Shown: positions 1 to 10,339, counted from the stretch's first letter. The stretch: 25,659 nucleotides of DNA from Ministeria vibrans ATCC 50519 (GCA_943704425.1 CALSCP010000281.1:63640-89298), one strand, 5' to 3'. Numbers and translations are program-made. Notes: generated by a model not told the origin, from the sequence alone.

Positions 1-133
<133 letters not shown>

Positions 134-249
134 GTAATAAAATAATTATTTTATAATATTTTGTGTGTGTGAGAGAAATCAGCGCGTGTGAAACGTGTGT
201 ATGTTCGTGTTCTTTTAGACCAAGTGTAATTGATCGTATTGACGCCCTA

Positions 250-1872
250 ATGACGACGATGCGAACTGCTCCCGAGGCACTCCTCAGTGCTTTCCGCGCC
301 CACTATGACAGCTTTGGCGCGTCCATCGACGACAGTATTCGTCTTCTGCTTGTGAAACTCCGCGATTGCTTCGACGCCCGTCTCAAGGTTCATTTTTACA
401 CTACTTCCTATTACCTCGACGCCCCTTACACTCTCCCAATTTGATCTGATCGTTAGCATGGTGATATGAGCAGCGACACCCTCTCCGGCAAAGAAGCGTG
501 TCACGCTCTCTTGATTCGCTGCTTTGACGAGGGCAGTCAGTCTGCAGGTCGTGTTTTGCTAAGGCTCAATCTGTCGTCTCCACTCGCGTCGTCGTCGCCC
601 GCTCTCGCACTCGGTGGCCCTGAGTCGTCGCGCATCATGGAAGTTCCCCGTACCGTCTCGCTTTCCCAGCTCAGCACCGAGCTCAAGTACCAGCTCGGCC
701 TTGCCGTCAGCATTGCAGTGCTTTTGCCCACAAACGAACTCATGGCCATCACAACGGACCAGGCCCTGCAGACCCTCTTTAACACTCGACTGCAAGAAGG
801 CGCCAAGTACGTTGCACTCACTATTGTGCCCATCACTATGTCCAATCCCGGTACCACAAGACAAAAGAAAGAGATATAGAGGGAGGGAGAGGGAGAGGAG
901 GGAGGGGGAGAGAAAAAAAGGGGTAGACAGAAAAATGAGAAAGAAGCAAAGTGATGGAGTGAGGAGGGCGAAAGAAACAAAGCGATAGAGAAAGAAGCAA
1001 AATGATAGAGAAAGAGAAATGAGAAAGAAGCAAAGTGATAGAGAGTGGAACAAAATAGTGATGGAGACAGATTGTATTTGACTGTCATGTGTATAGGCTC
1101 TTCTATGAGTAGCGTGTCTCTGCTCCAGCTCAAGACCAATGCAGGCATGCAACATGCAAGCGATGTCAACAAGTTTCAATTTTTCTCCGATCTCGTTCAG
1201 CACACACACTGTACGTGAGTCACTCGCAATTTGCATGTCTCTTCTCACTCGTTTGAATCCTTCTTACTTCCCAGTTGGCCTTCAAGAAATCAACGAACTC
1301 CTGTCGCACTGGAGCCAATGGGCCAATGACAATGGAGAGTTGGACATGGAGGGATTTCGCAAGGGACTCGCCAGTGTGGGCATTACCGACATCGTCATTG
1401 TGCAGGTGCGCCCCAGTGTGGGATTCAGATCTCACCCACTCACTTTGTGTTCCTGGTTAGGAGAATTGGTCTGCGTTTGACTTGGACAAGAGCGGCTCGG
1501 TGAGTTTCGCCGAGTTCATCATTGGTCTGTCAGCACTGACACGCGGTGACACGACCGAACGACTTGCGCTCATGTTTCGAGCGTACGACATGGACGGTGA
1601 TGGCTCCATCTCGCGCGACGAACTCATCCGCATTGTGGCAGCTGCACGACAGGCCCGCAATCAACCCGTCTCGCTCGTGGAAATGTACTTTGATGTAATT
1701 GGTATATGGCACATTCTCATTCTTGCTTGTCTTCTCGTCTTTTTGTAGTAATCGCGATGTCGACACACTCTTTGCGGCCGTTGACTCGGATGGCGATGGG
1801 CGCATTTCGCAAGCGGAGTTTGTGGCAGCCGCCAAAAGCAACAAACTTGGTCTGCTCGGAGTGCACGCGTAG
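250..1872 (+). CDS. PB1-like and EF-hand calcium-binding protein
   Basis: Proposed exons are 250-387, 457-850, 1097-1210, 1275-1405, 1461-1684 and 1749-1872, giving 374 residues with all phases consistent. The C-terminal half has three canonical EF-hand loops: DLDKSGSVSFAE, DMDGDGSISRDE and DSDGDGRISQAE. A degenerate loop (around DNGELDMEG) precedes them. The FDLDKSGSVSFAEF and ERLALMFRAYD pattern resembles the neuronal calcium sensor/calcineurin B group, so calcium-dependent regulation of a partner is likely. The N-terminal half has a stretch (RTVSLSQL to YVALTIV) that looks like a PB1/ubiquitin-fold domain; that is inference. The first donor (GTTCAT at 388) is weak. The start is uncertain: the frame is open upstream to a possible acceptor at 219, so an earlier exon may lie outside the window. 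The gene converges on the KIBRA gene, with 159 bp between stop codons. EF-hand call secure; PB1 tentative. Confidence 0.8.
851..1096 (+). repeat. GA-rich intron with CAAAGTGATAGAG repeat
   Basis: Intron 2 of the EF-hand gene is almost entirely purine on the plus strand. From about 965 to 1050 it carries several copies of a GAAAGAAGCAAAGTGATAGAG-like unit. The reverse complement of this unit recurs in other introns of the window. Confidence 0.8.
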
Positions 1873-2031
1873 CAGACAGTAGTAGTAGTAGTAGTAGTAT
1901 AAAAGAAAATTCTTCAAAATCTGTACCGTACCTGTACCAATTCTATGCTTATCTCTCTTTTTATTCTCTCTTCCTGTTCTTTTTTTCTCTCTCTTTCACT
2001 GACTGTCATTTTGTTTTTGGCTCCCTCTCCG

Positions 2032-5000
2032 TTATGCGTACATCTTCTGAACACTATCAGGCAATTCCAAAGCGCCCGTTGTAAAAAATGCCATCTTTTG
2101 CCTGTAAGTTTGCAACACAATTTTTTCACATCACATCAAAATGTTGCTTCTTCACGGTGTTTCCTCCGTACCTGAATGTGAGCGCATCGGGATCATTCGT
2201 CTGCTGCTGCTTCATCGTTACAAACGATTTAACCGACTTGCGACGCGCCAGCTCGGCCTTGGACATGCGTGTGCGTTGGGGCACCGTAGTGACTGCGCCC
2301 GTGACAGACGCACCGGACCCCTCTGCTGCTGTGGCTGTCTCCTCAAAGGCCCCCAGCAGTTTTTGCGTCTTCTCCTCAAAAAACCACCTTCAAACAGAGA
2401 CATACGAAGGATGAGAAGAGAGAGAAAGAGGAAGTGAGAACTTTTCAACGATTGCAGAGATAACATAGTGAGACACAATAAGTGCTAGTTGACTCGTACG
2501 AGGGCAAATGAACAAGACCACCTTTGCGCTTGACGTCCATTTCGCGATTGGCACTAGGTCGGAATGCAGATGAAGTGGACACTGGGAGGGTCATGGACGA
2601 GCCGGGAGAAGAAGACACCGCCGCCTCCGCCGCCGCCGCCGCCGCTCTGTGTGATGAGTCGCGACTGCGCTTACGACGTGTCAGCTCTACTTCGTCGACC
2701 GCGGCGCTTAGCGAGCGTTCCATCGAATTCTTGAGTTGGCGTAAGTGTGCGACTTCATCATGAGACTCGCGCGCACGCATCTTCACAGCTTGCAAGTCAA
2801 GTTCGTACGAGAGGCCCGTGCGCTGACTGCTCACACTTGCTTGGCCGTGGTTATCTGCCATCACCGTCTGAATAGTGTCCGACAATCCCGAGAGCGAGCG
2901 GTCAAGAAGGCGTTCGCGCGCAGACAGTGACGGTGCAGACATCGACGAGGGCGACGACGGTGGTCGTACCGCGCTGTGTGGTGCGGCAGTGGTGGTAGTA
3001 GCGGCAGTGTGTGTCCGAGTCACATTGGTATTGTCGCTGTTCGCCTGAGTCGTTCGCTTCGCCTGAGCCACCGCGTCAGAGATGGATACAATGCCAAGCT
3101 CGCCACGCTGCGGCGGACGACGGCCCACTCCCTCAATGGTGGGTGAAAGCGTACGCGTGGACGAAGTGGACGTCTGACCCTGCGATGAAGATACGGGGCT
3201 CAGGGAACGTTCAAAAGACACTTGGCGCAAGGGTAAGCTGGAGGGAATGGGGGAGGACGCGGCGCGACTTTCAGTGCCGTGTTCGAAAGTTGGACTGACA
3301 ACGGGACTCGAAGAAGTGAAAGAACGACGGGAACGCGCAACAGCCTCGCTCACCGACACTGTCTCTGCCTCGCCACGTTCAGGGGCACGAAGACGCGACG
3401 ATGGCGGCGCCAGTGATGGTGCGCTCAATGCCGTGGTAGGCAGCGCCGTTGAGAGGGACATGGGAGGTGGCGGGGGCGGTCCGGATGAACTTGAGTGGGA
3501 TGAAAATGTCGGCAAGGGAGCGGTATAGGGTACAAATGTTGTTGAGGACACGCTGTTGGTAGTTTTCGAGGGGACCCTGGTGGTGGAAGCGATCGGAGGA
3601 GGAGGTATGGTGGAAAAGGGAGGGGCATGTGAAGGCGAAGGAGAGCCCACTGGTGGGCCTCGGGGGCTCGCCGACGCAATCGGCGGCGGTGTCGCTGCTG
3701 TTGCTGCCACAGAAGACTTTTGCGGCAATGAATCTCCTTTTGCCTTGGCCTTGACAAGGTAGTCGCTGGGCGGTAGTTCCCACTTGTCGTCTACGCCCCC
3801 AATCTCCTCGCCCCCACTACCGCTGCTTCGACTCGAACGTCCCAAGGAGCCTACTGAGTATTTACGGCCAAACGCCGAAAAGGTCGCCGTGGACGTGAGC
3901 GAGCCAGATCGATGGGCGGGCGCAGCAGACGAGGCTGCAGGAATAGGTGGCGCGGTGGACTGCTGTGCAAATGTAACAATAGGCGACGCACCCGCCACTT
4001 TGGCCTGCTCCACTTCGTGCAGCTGTCCCACCGCCGCTTGTGCGGCACGCTGAGCCATCTCGCGCATGCCACGGTAGTCTTCCGCACGCTCAATGAGCTC
4101 CTCTTCGCTGTAGCGTCGAAGATTGCTGTTGCTGCCAGCGGCAGCGACGACTGCCGCTGTTGCTGCACTTGATGGCACCACGACGTGCATTAGGTCGGAC
4201 GAGTCGACTGTTTCCGCGAGCGCCTGTAGCTGCACCCGGCCATCGCCCGCAAGCTTGACGGCCACAACATCGTCGGGTTTGAAAGCGCCTGAGAGATCCT
4301 GGCCGTCACCAGCGTCCGATAGAGTTGCAGCAGCAAGAGCATCCATGCGCTGTGAAAGCATGTCTCGGATTTGGCGCACCGACTCGTCGCCCGCCCCCTC
4401 GTCGCCCAGACTGTCAAGCTTACCAAACTGATCGTGGAGCATGAGCAGGTCGGCGCGCAACTTTTGCTTTTCGTCCTCTTCCGTCTTGAGCTGTTGGCGC
4501 AGCTCTTGAATTTCCTGCACCGCATTGCGTGCCTCCATCACCGAGTAGGTTCCGTTGCGATCGAATCGCTCGTCGACATTGTGAAGGATATTGATCCCTT
4601 CGCGCTGTTGCGCCAGCTCGAGACGTTTGCGCTCCATGTCGCGTCGCAGATCTTCCACACGCATGCGCGCACGCTCTAGCTCCGCGTGCACCTCGGCAAT
4701 GTCAAATTTGCTAGGACCCACAATGTGCACAAGAGCACTAATGACATCGTGCGCGACGGTTGCCTCCATCTCAAAGTCAAAATCGTCGTCATCATCGTCC
4801 TCGACACCAGCGTGATGTGACGTCGCAGACTCGTCGCCACTCCTCTTATGCTGCTGCGACGGGTCGACAATCGCTTCGTCGTCACCAACACCCATGCTGC
4901 GCGTGTTTACTGCGACCCTTTGCCGTGACGACAGCGACGACGTCGTCGACGACGACGTCTTGGTCACAACAACTTTGCGGTTCTTCTCGCGCATCTGCTG

Positions 5001-6108
5001 TTCCGACTTGGCATTGGCCCGAGCCCGACGTGCAGCAGTAGGCTCAAGAATGTCAAGTCCGCCGTCGGAAAAGCCGGCGTACACCTCGGCGGTGATGCGA
5101 GAGTAGCGATGTTCGGCTTTGCGCAAAGCGCGCTCACGCTTCTCCGCCTCGCGCAGCTCCTCGGCGTACTGCAGCTCTGCCTCGCGCAAGAACTCCTTCA
5201 GCATCTCTTGTTGTTTTTGACGCCATTGTACACGGGGATCCTCCAATTGGTTTGTCTTGCGATTGTGATCTATACAGCAAAGGAAAACAAAAGTGAGCAA
5301 AAGAAATCGTACAAAGTGAATTACCAATGAAATATTCGCCGACGACGGGATCTTGTGCGGTGTCCCAGCCAAAAGGAAGCTCGTCGCCAACGCACTCGGA
5401 GATGTCTTTCTTCTTGGTGAGCTCGTCTCGTGGATCAACTGAATGACAAAGAAAGAGCAAAACAGAGAACACCAAAACAAATCATGAGATTATGTTTCAG
5501 TGTGTCTGTGTGCGATATGGCCAGCAGAGAGGTCGTGTACGAGCGGAAAGATGCGGGATTGGCTGGGAGAGAAAGACAGATGGTTGCAGGAGAGGGAGAG
5601 AGAGAGGAGAGCGATAAGGGAGAAGGCGACATGAGTGCACTCAATCAGTGTCGATCGATAACCCCCCAACAGACATCGTCTGTGATCATTGATCCTTGCA
5701 ATGTATAGTGAAAGGTCTCTGTGCAACCTTTCAGTCAGGGCTTTCCGCTCGCGGGTAGTAGGAAATGGGAGTTTGAGAGCCCTTTTGGTAGTGAGATGCA
5801 TTTTTTTTGGGTGTGCTCTCCCTCTCTCATTCTCTCACTCATTCTCTCTGTCTCTCTTGCGTACCCCATGACGTAATCTTATCACGCTTGTTGATGAAGA
5901 AGCGCCGGCCGTCGGGGGTGTGGCAGACATCCCACCAGGCGGGCAGGAGCATTCCGCTGGGATGGAAGAGCGGATCGTCCGCGTCGCCGAGTCCCTGGCA
6001 CTCAGACGAGGTTAGGCTGTCGTGCGACGGCTCCCGGTACTGCGGGGCGCGACGCGGACTCGCGTCCGGAGCGGGGAACTCGTCTCCGTCCGTCTCGCTG
6101 AAGCTCAT
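2032..6108 (-). CDS. KIBRA/WWC-family WW-domain scaffold
   Basis: Five exons (5865-6108, 5325-5438, 2500-5269, 2172-2387, 2032-2101) give 1137 residues with consistent phases. Near residue 55 is a WW domain (LPAWWDVCHTPDG ... ITSWVDPRDELT). A second follows (LPFGWDTAQDPVVGEYFIDH ... NQLEDPRVQWRQ), whose second Trp is Leu; animal KIBRA WW2 also lacks this Trp. A coiled coil starting at QKQQEMLKEF and another around residues 370-470 (ERARMRVEDLRRDMERKRLE) match the KIBRA layout. A long Ser/Pro/Ala-rich region with PPPPPP follows, then a further coiled coil (YELDLQAVKMRARE). KIBRA is known as a scaffold of Hippo, aPKC and membrane trafficking pathways. I see no C2 domain, which animal KIBRA has. 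The C-terminus ends DALTF-RQKMAFF ... VQKMYA. Identification rests on the two adjacent WW domains and the linker and is strong; a Hippo role here is inference. Confidence 0.9.
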
Positions 6109-6295
6109 GCCGGAAATACAAAGGAATTGTGATTATTATTTTAATATCTGTCGCGGAGATTTCTCTTTTTTCTTTGGGATGCACAAAATATTTTACACTC
6201 AGTCGTCTATTGTATGTGACAAAAACTAAAATGAACATAATTATCATTTAAAAGTATATATGATACAGTTGAGTATTTTGGGTTGTATTTCTTTT

Positions 6296-7686
6296 CTACA
6301 CTTGCGGCAGCCAAAAACCAAGGGAGGCGGATGCAGTGGCAACCATGAGATGCTTCGGGTTGACAGCGACAAATTCGGTGGGATTGGAGTGCGCATGGAG
6401 GTCGACAATGGGCTCGCCCGAGTCGGTGCGCCACACGTGAACGGGCCCCGAATCGGAACCACACAACACATGCCGTCCGTCGGGGGAGAAGCGCGCGTGC
6501 AGTGATGCGCGACTGTCGTTGCTCTGGCCAGTCAACACACGCAGTGGGTTCTCCGCATTCTCCGCGACACCTGAAGAAGAGAAGCAATAATAATATTAAG
6601 AGTGTTAATAGTAATAATAATAATAATTATTATTATTATTATCAGTATTATTATTAAAATTAATTATATGTAACGGGCACGGTGAAAGTCATTGCTGTAC
6701 CGTCAAATGCGTCGACAAGGTAACATGAGGTGGAGTCGGTTGAGAGCAACAGGAGCTTTCCGTCGTGGCTCACTTCAATGCCACAGAGAGAGTCTTCTTT
6801 GGCGGCGACGTGACGCGACAAGTTGAACGTGGCAAAGGGCCCCTCGTCAAAGTTACACGTGTCGTACAGCTTTACCTCCATTGTGCCACAGCTGGTGCTG
6901 CTCACGCCCACGACAAACACTTTGCCTTGTGGGTCGTAGGCGACGACAGTCTGTGCCGAGGCAAGCATCGACGGAAGCTGAAGGAGCCCTTGGCAGTGGG
7001 GCGAGCGAAGATCCCACAGTCGCACGACGCCGTCGGCACCGGCGGAGAGAAACGTATCGTTGATGGGCGACATTGCAATGTCACGAACTCTACATAAGTA
7101 TTGTGTACTTTAGTGGAGTGTACGCTTTTAAGTGGACAACCATCGCTCCATGTTGAGGGGAGTCCTTGGATGTGTTGAGTGGCGTACCGTTCGGTGTGTC
7201 CGACAAAGTAGCGCAAATACTTGTTGTCGTGCAGTGACAAGTAGCGAATTGTGTGATCCTTCTTCGTTGCCGAGTGCAAGATGGCGCTCGGGTGGTGTGT
7301 GCAAGTGACATTGGAGACACCGTACTTTTTACTGTAAATCATGGTTTTCGGTCTAACGAGAGAGAGGAGAGAGGAGAGAGGAGAGGAGAGAGGAGAGAGG
7401 AGAGAGGAGAGAGGAGAGAGGAGAGAGAGAAAGTGATGAGCTGCGAAACGTCAAGAAACGAACACCGTACGCGCCGTTTAGGCAATCATAGAGGTGAATA
7501 CTGTCATCGTCACGACTCACTACAAGTGTCTCTCCATTGGCGTTGAAAGACATTGAGTTGACGCGAGAGGTCGAGTCGAAAACCTAAAGGAAAGGAAATG
7601 AGTGCGCACTTTCGTGCATGCGCGTGTGTGGTCCTCACCTTCGACAGCTTCAGCGATTGAAAGATCTGTTCGCTGAGTCGAGGCAT
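6296..7686 (-). CDS. WDR82: WDR82/Swd2 WD40-repeat protein
   Basis: Five exons (7639-7686, 7471-7583, 7188-7352, 6701-7089, 6296-6570) give 329 residues, slightly longer than the usual 310-315. Diagnostic stretches are SRDDDSIHLYDC, MIYSKKYGV, TIRYLSLHDNKYLRYFVGH, RLWDLRSPHCQGLL and the C-terminal ASASLGFWLPQV, all typical of WDR82. The family protein is a seven-bladed propeller in the nucleus. It anchors the Set1/COMPASS H3K4 methyltransferase to RNA polymerase II and also acts in transcription termination (PNUTS-PP1, yeast CPF). A small acidic/Ser insertion lies in the blade around HVAAKEDSLCGIEVS. The exon 4 donor was set at 6700 because only this choice gives the family-like VDAFDG-VAEN junction in phase. 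The gene is divergent from the dehydrogenase gene at 7802. Confidence 0.94.
6590..6665. repeat. AAT/ATT-rich inverted tract in WDR82 intron 4
   Basis: Within the last WDR82 intron a run of AAT units is followed directly by ATT units (around 6610-6655). Each side can pair with the other into an AT-only hairpin. It is best read as a microsatellite. Confidence 0.7.
7357..7431. repeat. (GAGAGGA)n minisatellite in WDR82 intron 2
   Basis: A run of GAGAGGAGAGAGGAGA-type units, purine-only on the plus strand, fills most of the 118-bp intron between WDR82 exons 2 and 3. Confidence 0.85.
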
Positions 7687-7801
7687 GGTGAAGGAGAAAG
7701 AGGGGGGAAAGCCAAAAAAAGTGAGCTGTGTCAGCTGTGTGATGATTATTCACTGATCAGTTTCACACAATCAGTTTTTTAAGAATTCGAAAAACTAATC
7801 A
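7687..7801. promoter_or_regulatory. Divergent promoter between WDR82 and dehydrogenase
   Basis: Only 115 bp separate the start codons of the minus-strand WDR82 gene and the plus-strand HSD17B10-type gene. Both promoters and 5' UTRs must fit here or overlap the genes, so a shared bidirectional promoter is likely. I see no clear TATA element. The stretch TGATTATTCACTGATCAG near 7741-7758 is an imperfect palindrome and could be a binding site, but that is only a guess. Confidence 0.55.
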
Positions 7802-8755
7802 ATGTTGAAAAACGTGTCGGCTCTTGTGACGGGAGGTGCCTCGGGCTTGGGACTTGCGACGGTGCGTCGGATTGTCGCCAATGGAGGCTCTGCGTCAATT
7901 CTGGATTTGGCTTCATCGCCCGGAAAGGTTTGTCATCAATGCAATGTTGGTTCGCATCGACGCTCACTCTCGTCTGCTCGCTCCGCAGGCTGTCGCGGCC
8001 GAGCTGGGCGACCGATGTCGGTTTTTTGAATGCGACATTACGCAAACGGAGCAAGTGGAAGCTGCGATTGCCGGCACGCAGGAGGCCTTTGGTCTGCTCA
8101 ATGCGTCGATCAACTGCGCCGGCATTGGCATTGCGGTGCGCACTCTCTCCTCCAAGGGCCCCCACCCCCTCGACAGCTTCCAGCGCGTCATCAATGTCAA
8201 CTTGGTGGGCACCTTCAACGTCGTGCGGCTCTCTGCGCAGGCCATGGCCCAGAACGACGCAGGCACTGCAACCGACGGCGAAAGTCGCGGCGTCATTGTG
8301 CAGACGGCGAGCGTCGCGGCTTTCGATGGTCAGTGTGGCCAGGCCGCGTACACTGCTTCAAAGGTACGCTTCTTACCACACATGTAGACTCAGCAACACC
8401 ATGACCGACCGTCGCTCAGGCTGCCCTGGCCGGCATGACGCTTCCTCTTGCCCGTGACCTGGCCAAGTCGGCCATTCGTGTGTGCACCATTGCGCCTGGT
8501 CTTTTCCGCACCCCCCTTCTCATGTCGCTCCCGGACAAGGCAAGATATGAAACACAATCCGACGGATTTATTCTCACCCTCTACACACACGCGCGCTTCA
8601 TTCAGGTCCAAACTGCTCTAGCGGCCACCGTGCCCTACCCGGCGCGCCTGGGCAACCCCGACGAGTACGCCATGCTCGTCGAATCTATTGTGCTCAACCC
8701 CATGCTCAACGGCGAAACTATTCGCATCGACGGCGCTATTCGAATGATGCCTTGA
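7802..8755 (+). CDS. HSD17B10: HSD17B10-type 3-hydroxyacyl-CoA dehydrogenase
   Basis: Four exons (7802-7927, 7989-8363, 8420-8539, 8606-8755) give 256 residues; the animal enzyme has 261. It is a classical short-chain dehydrogenase. The NAD-binding motif TGGASGLG lies at residues 10-17, the NAG-equivalent is INCAGIG, and the catalytic Ser-Tyr-Lys lies in TASVAAFDG and AAYTASK. The stretches [39 protein letters not shown] and the ending [11 protein letters not shown] are diagnostic of HSD17B10 rather than of generic SDRs. The family enzyme is mitochondrial. It oxidises short-chain 3-hydroxyacyl-CoA in isoleucine breakdown, and in animals it is also a subunit of mitochondrial RNase P. Intron 3 starts with GC, not GT (8540-8541), and ends CAG. 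A cleavable targeting peptide is not obvious, as in the animal protein. Confidence 0.94.
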
Positions 8756-8810
8756 ATATTCTGTCCAAATATAATTATGATTATAAAAGCTTTATAAAAA
8801 TTTATCACTC

Positions 8811-8898
<88 letters not shown>

Positions 8899-9190
8899 CA
8901 CCTTGCTCTATCACTGTGTTTATCTCTTTGTTCTCTCTATCTTTTTGTTTCTCTCTTTGTTTTTTCTATTACTTTTTATTACTTTGCTCTATCATTTTGT
9001 TTATCTCTTTATTCTCTCTATCATTTTGTTTCTCTCTTTGTTTTTTCTATTACTTTTTATTACTTTGCTCTATCGTTTTGTTTCTCTCTTTGTTTTCTCT
9101 ATTACTTTTTTATTACTTTGCTCTCTCTATCACCTCTTTGTTTCACTCACACACACACTTTATTTTTGCTCTCTTCATTGTTGGCAATAG
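8756..9190. repeat. (CT)n tract and degenerate CT/T-rich repeat, no gene
   Basis: This stretch separates the dehydrogenase stop from the first visible copine exon. Positions 8813-8895 are pure (CT)n, about 41 units. From 8896 to about 9145 are diverged copies of a CTATCATTTTGTTTCTCTC / TATTACTTTTTATTACTTTG unit with a higher-order period near 85 bp. Long Leu/Ser/Phe frames here reflect the repeat and are not genes. The right end serves as the polypyrimidine tract of the acceptor at 9190. Confidence 0.9.
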
Positions 9191-9945
9191 CTACTTTGAG
9201 TGCACAGTGGCAGACATTGTGTGTGGAGTGCACCAGAGCAAAACGGGAACACTGCAGAACAGTGAGTGTCCTCAGCGCAACAATGGAACGCTCACAGTGC
9301 GCGCCGAAGAACTTATGGAAGGAAAGCAGTCGGTGCGACTTGATTTCAGAGCCGCCAAGTTGGATCGAAAGGATTTCTTTGGAAGTACGAAAAGAGAAGA
9401 CTCGAAGAAAGAAGTTGAAGTTTTCTGTTTAGTGGGGAAAAGTGACCCTTTTCTGCGAATCAGTCGAGCCAACGGTACGCCTACAGTCAAAGAGAGAGAT
9501 AACTTACATGATATTGTCAACAGAGGATGGAACATTCACAGTGGTGCACGAGACCGAATACTACAACAGCAAATTGGATGTCGACTGGCGCCCCTTTAGT
9601 ATCAACTCACAGACACTCTGCAACGGAGACCCTCATCGGTACACAAGCTCAGGGTGCATATTAAGAGTCGAATTGTGTTTCATTGATTAAAAGAATGAGC
9701 GAGGAGAGAATGAGTGAGTGAGAGACCAATATTTCACTCCACACTCATACAACTCACTTGTTTTGTGTGTCTTGTGTGTGTGTGTGTGTGTGTTCAGCTC
9801 TCTTCTCCTGGCAGTGTACGACCATGACAACGACGGCACCCACGACCTCATCGGCACCGCAACCACATCATTGGCTGACCTGCAGGCTTCGCATGTGCCC
9901 CAGTGGGATCTTATCAACCAAGACAAGAAGAAGAAGAAAAAATCG
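9191..9945 (+). CDS. Copine, second C2 domain only (truncated at both ends)
   Basis: Exons 9191-9384, 9433-9474, 9524-9638 and 9798-9945 encode about 166 residues matching copine C2[87 protein letters not shown] and [13 protein letters not shown]. Calcium-binding Asp residues in DRKDFF, KSDP and YDHDNDG are present. Copines are cytosolic proteins that bind membrane phospholipid in a calcium-dependent way, with two C2 domains followed by a vWA-like domain. Here the first exon enters in phase 2 from an acceptor, so upstream exons (C2A) must exist, yet the sequence upstream is a microsatellite and then another gene. Downstream, the intron runs into the assembly gap and the vWA domain is absent. 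This is more likely an assembly problem than a real short gene. Exon junctions fit phase throughout. Confidence 0.9.
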
Positions 9946-10099
9946 GTATCATTCTTATTTTCAGTATTATTCGTTTGACTCCATTATATTTCTTTTGATT
10001 TGTCTGTTTGTTTGTGATTGTAAATTTTGTTGATATTTTCTCTCCGTGTGATTAGCTCTCACTCTTTCTGTCTGTCACACCCAATCAGTCTGACAGATA

Positions 10100-10256
10100 T
10101 CTTTCTCTCTCTCTCTATCACTTTGTCTCTCTCTCTATCACTTTGTCTCTCTCTCTATCACTTTGTCTCTCTCTCTATCACTTTGTCTCTCTCTCTATCA
10201 CTTTGTCTCTCTCTCTATCACTTTGTCTCTCTCTCTATCACTTTGTCTCTCTCTAT
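10100..10256. repeat. 20-bp tandem repeat ending at the gap
   Basis: About seven near-perfect copies of a 20-bp unit (CTTTGT, a CT run, then ATCA) lie in the intron after the last copine exon. The array ends exactly at the N block, so its real length is unknown. It is the cleanest array of the CTATCACTTTG element found in several introns here. Confidence 0.95.
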
Positions 10257-10264
10257 NNNNNNNN
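10257..10264. other. Assembly gap (8 N)
   Basis: Eight undetermined bases interrupt the sequence inside or beside the 20-bp tandem array. The missing stretch is probably far longer than eight bases, since a copine C-terminal half and the start of the next gene are both lacking. Confidence 0.98.
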
Positions 10265-10339
10265 TCGTCTATGGCAATCCTATCGCTGTCTTTTCGCCCC
10301 CAAACGCTTCACGTGCGATTGATCGTTGATTCCCAAAGG
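10265..10339 (+). CDS. Possible partial exon of the PH-MyTH4-FERM gene
   Basis: From the gap edge an open frame of 25 codons (containing LHVRLIVDSQR) ends in phase 0 before a donor-like G-GTCAGT at 10340. It joins in frame to the next exon at 10423. I recognise no domain in it. It may equally be non-coding intron sequence. Confidence 0.35.

Noticed and set aside
536-1248. Minus-strand open frames of over 200 codons across the EF-hand gene
   Set aside because: They read a GA-rich intron and the antisense of real exons; the content is Ser/Leu/Phe polymer with no domain.
1685-1748. Alternative donor GTAATT at about 1695 for the last EF-hand intron
   Set aside because: It gives phase 0 while the next exon needs phase 2; the donor GTACTT at 1685 keeps the third EF-hand in frame.
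6660-6700. Extending WDR82 exon 4 to the donor GTTACA near 6673
   Set aside because: The phase does not match the exon ending at 6570; the GTACAG donor at 6700 does and gives the family-like junction.
9264-9277. A GTGAGTGTCCTCAG stretch that looks like a mini-intron in copine
   Set aside because: At 14 bp it is too short to splice, and the frame is open through it.
8752-9599. Long plus-strand frames of about 226 codons beginning in (CT)n
   Set aside because: Their first part is a Leu/Ser repeat translation; only the last part is the genuine copine exon, entered from the acceptor at 9190.
7802-9945. A dehydrogenase-copine fusion gene
   Set aside because: The dehydrogenase ends with a family-typical C-terminus and stop at 8755, and the copine exon starts at an acceptor after a microsatellite.
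10100-10256. CRISPR-like array
   Set aside because: The 20-bp units are directly abutting with no unique spacers, and the genome is eukaryotic.
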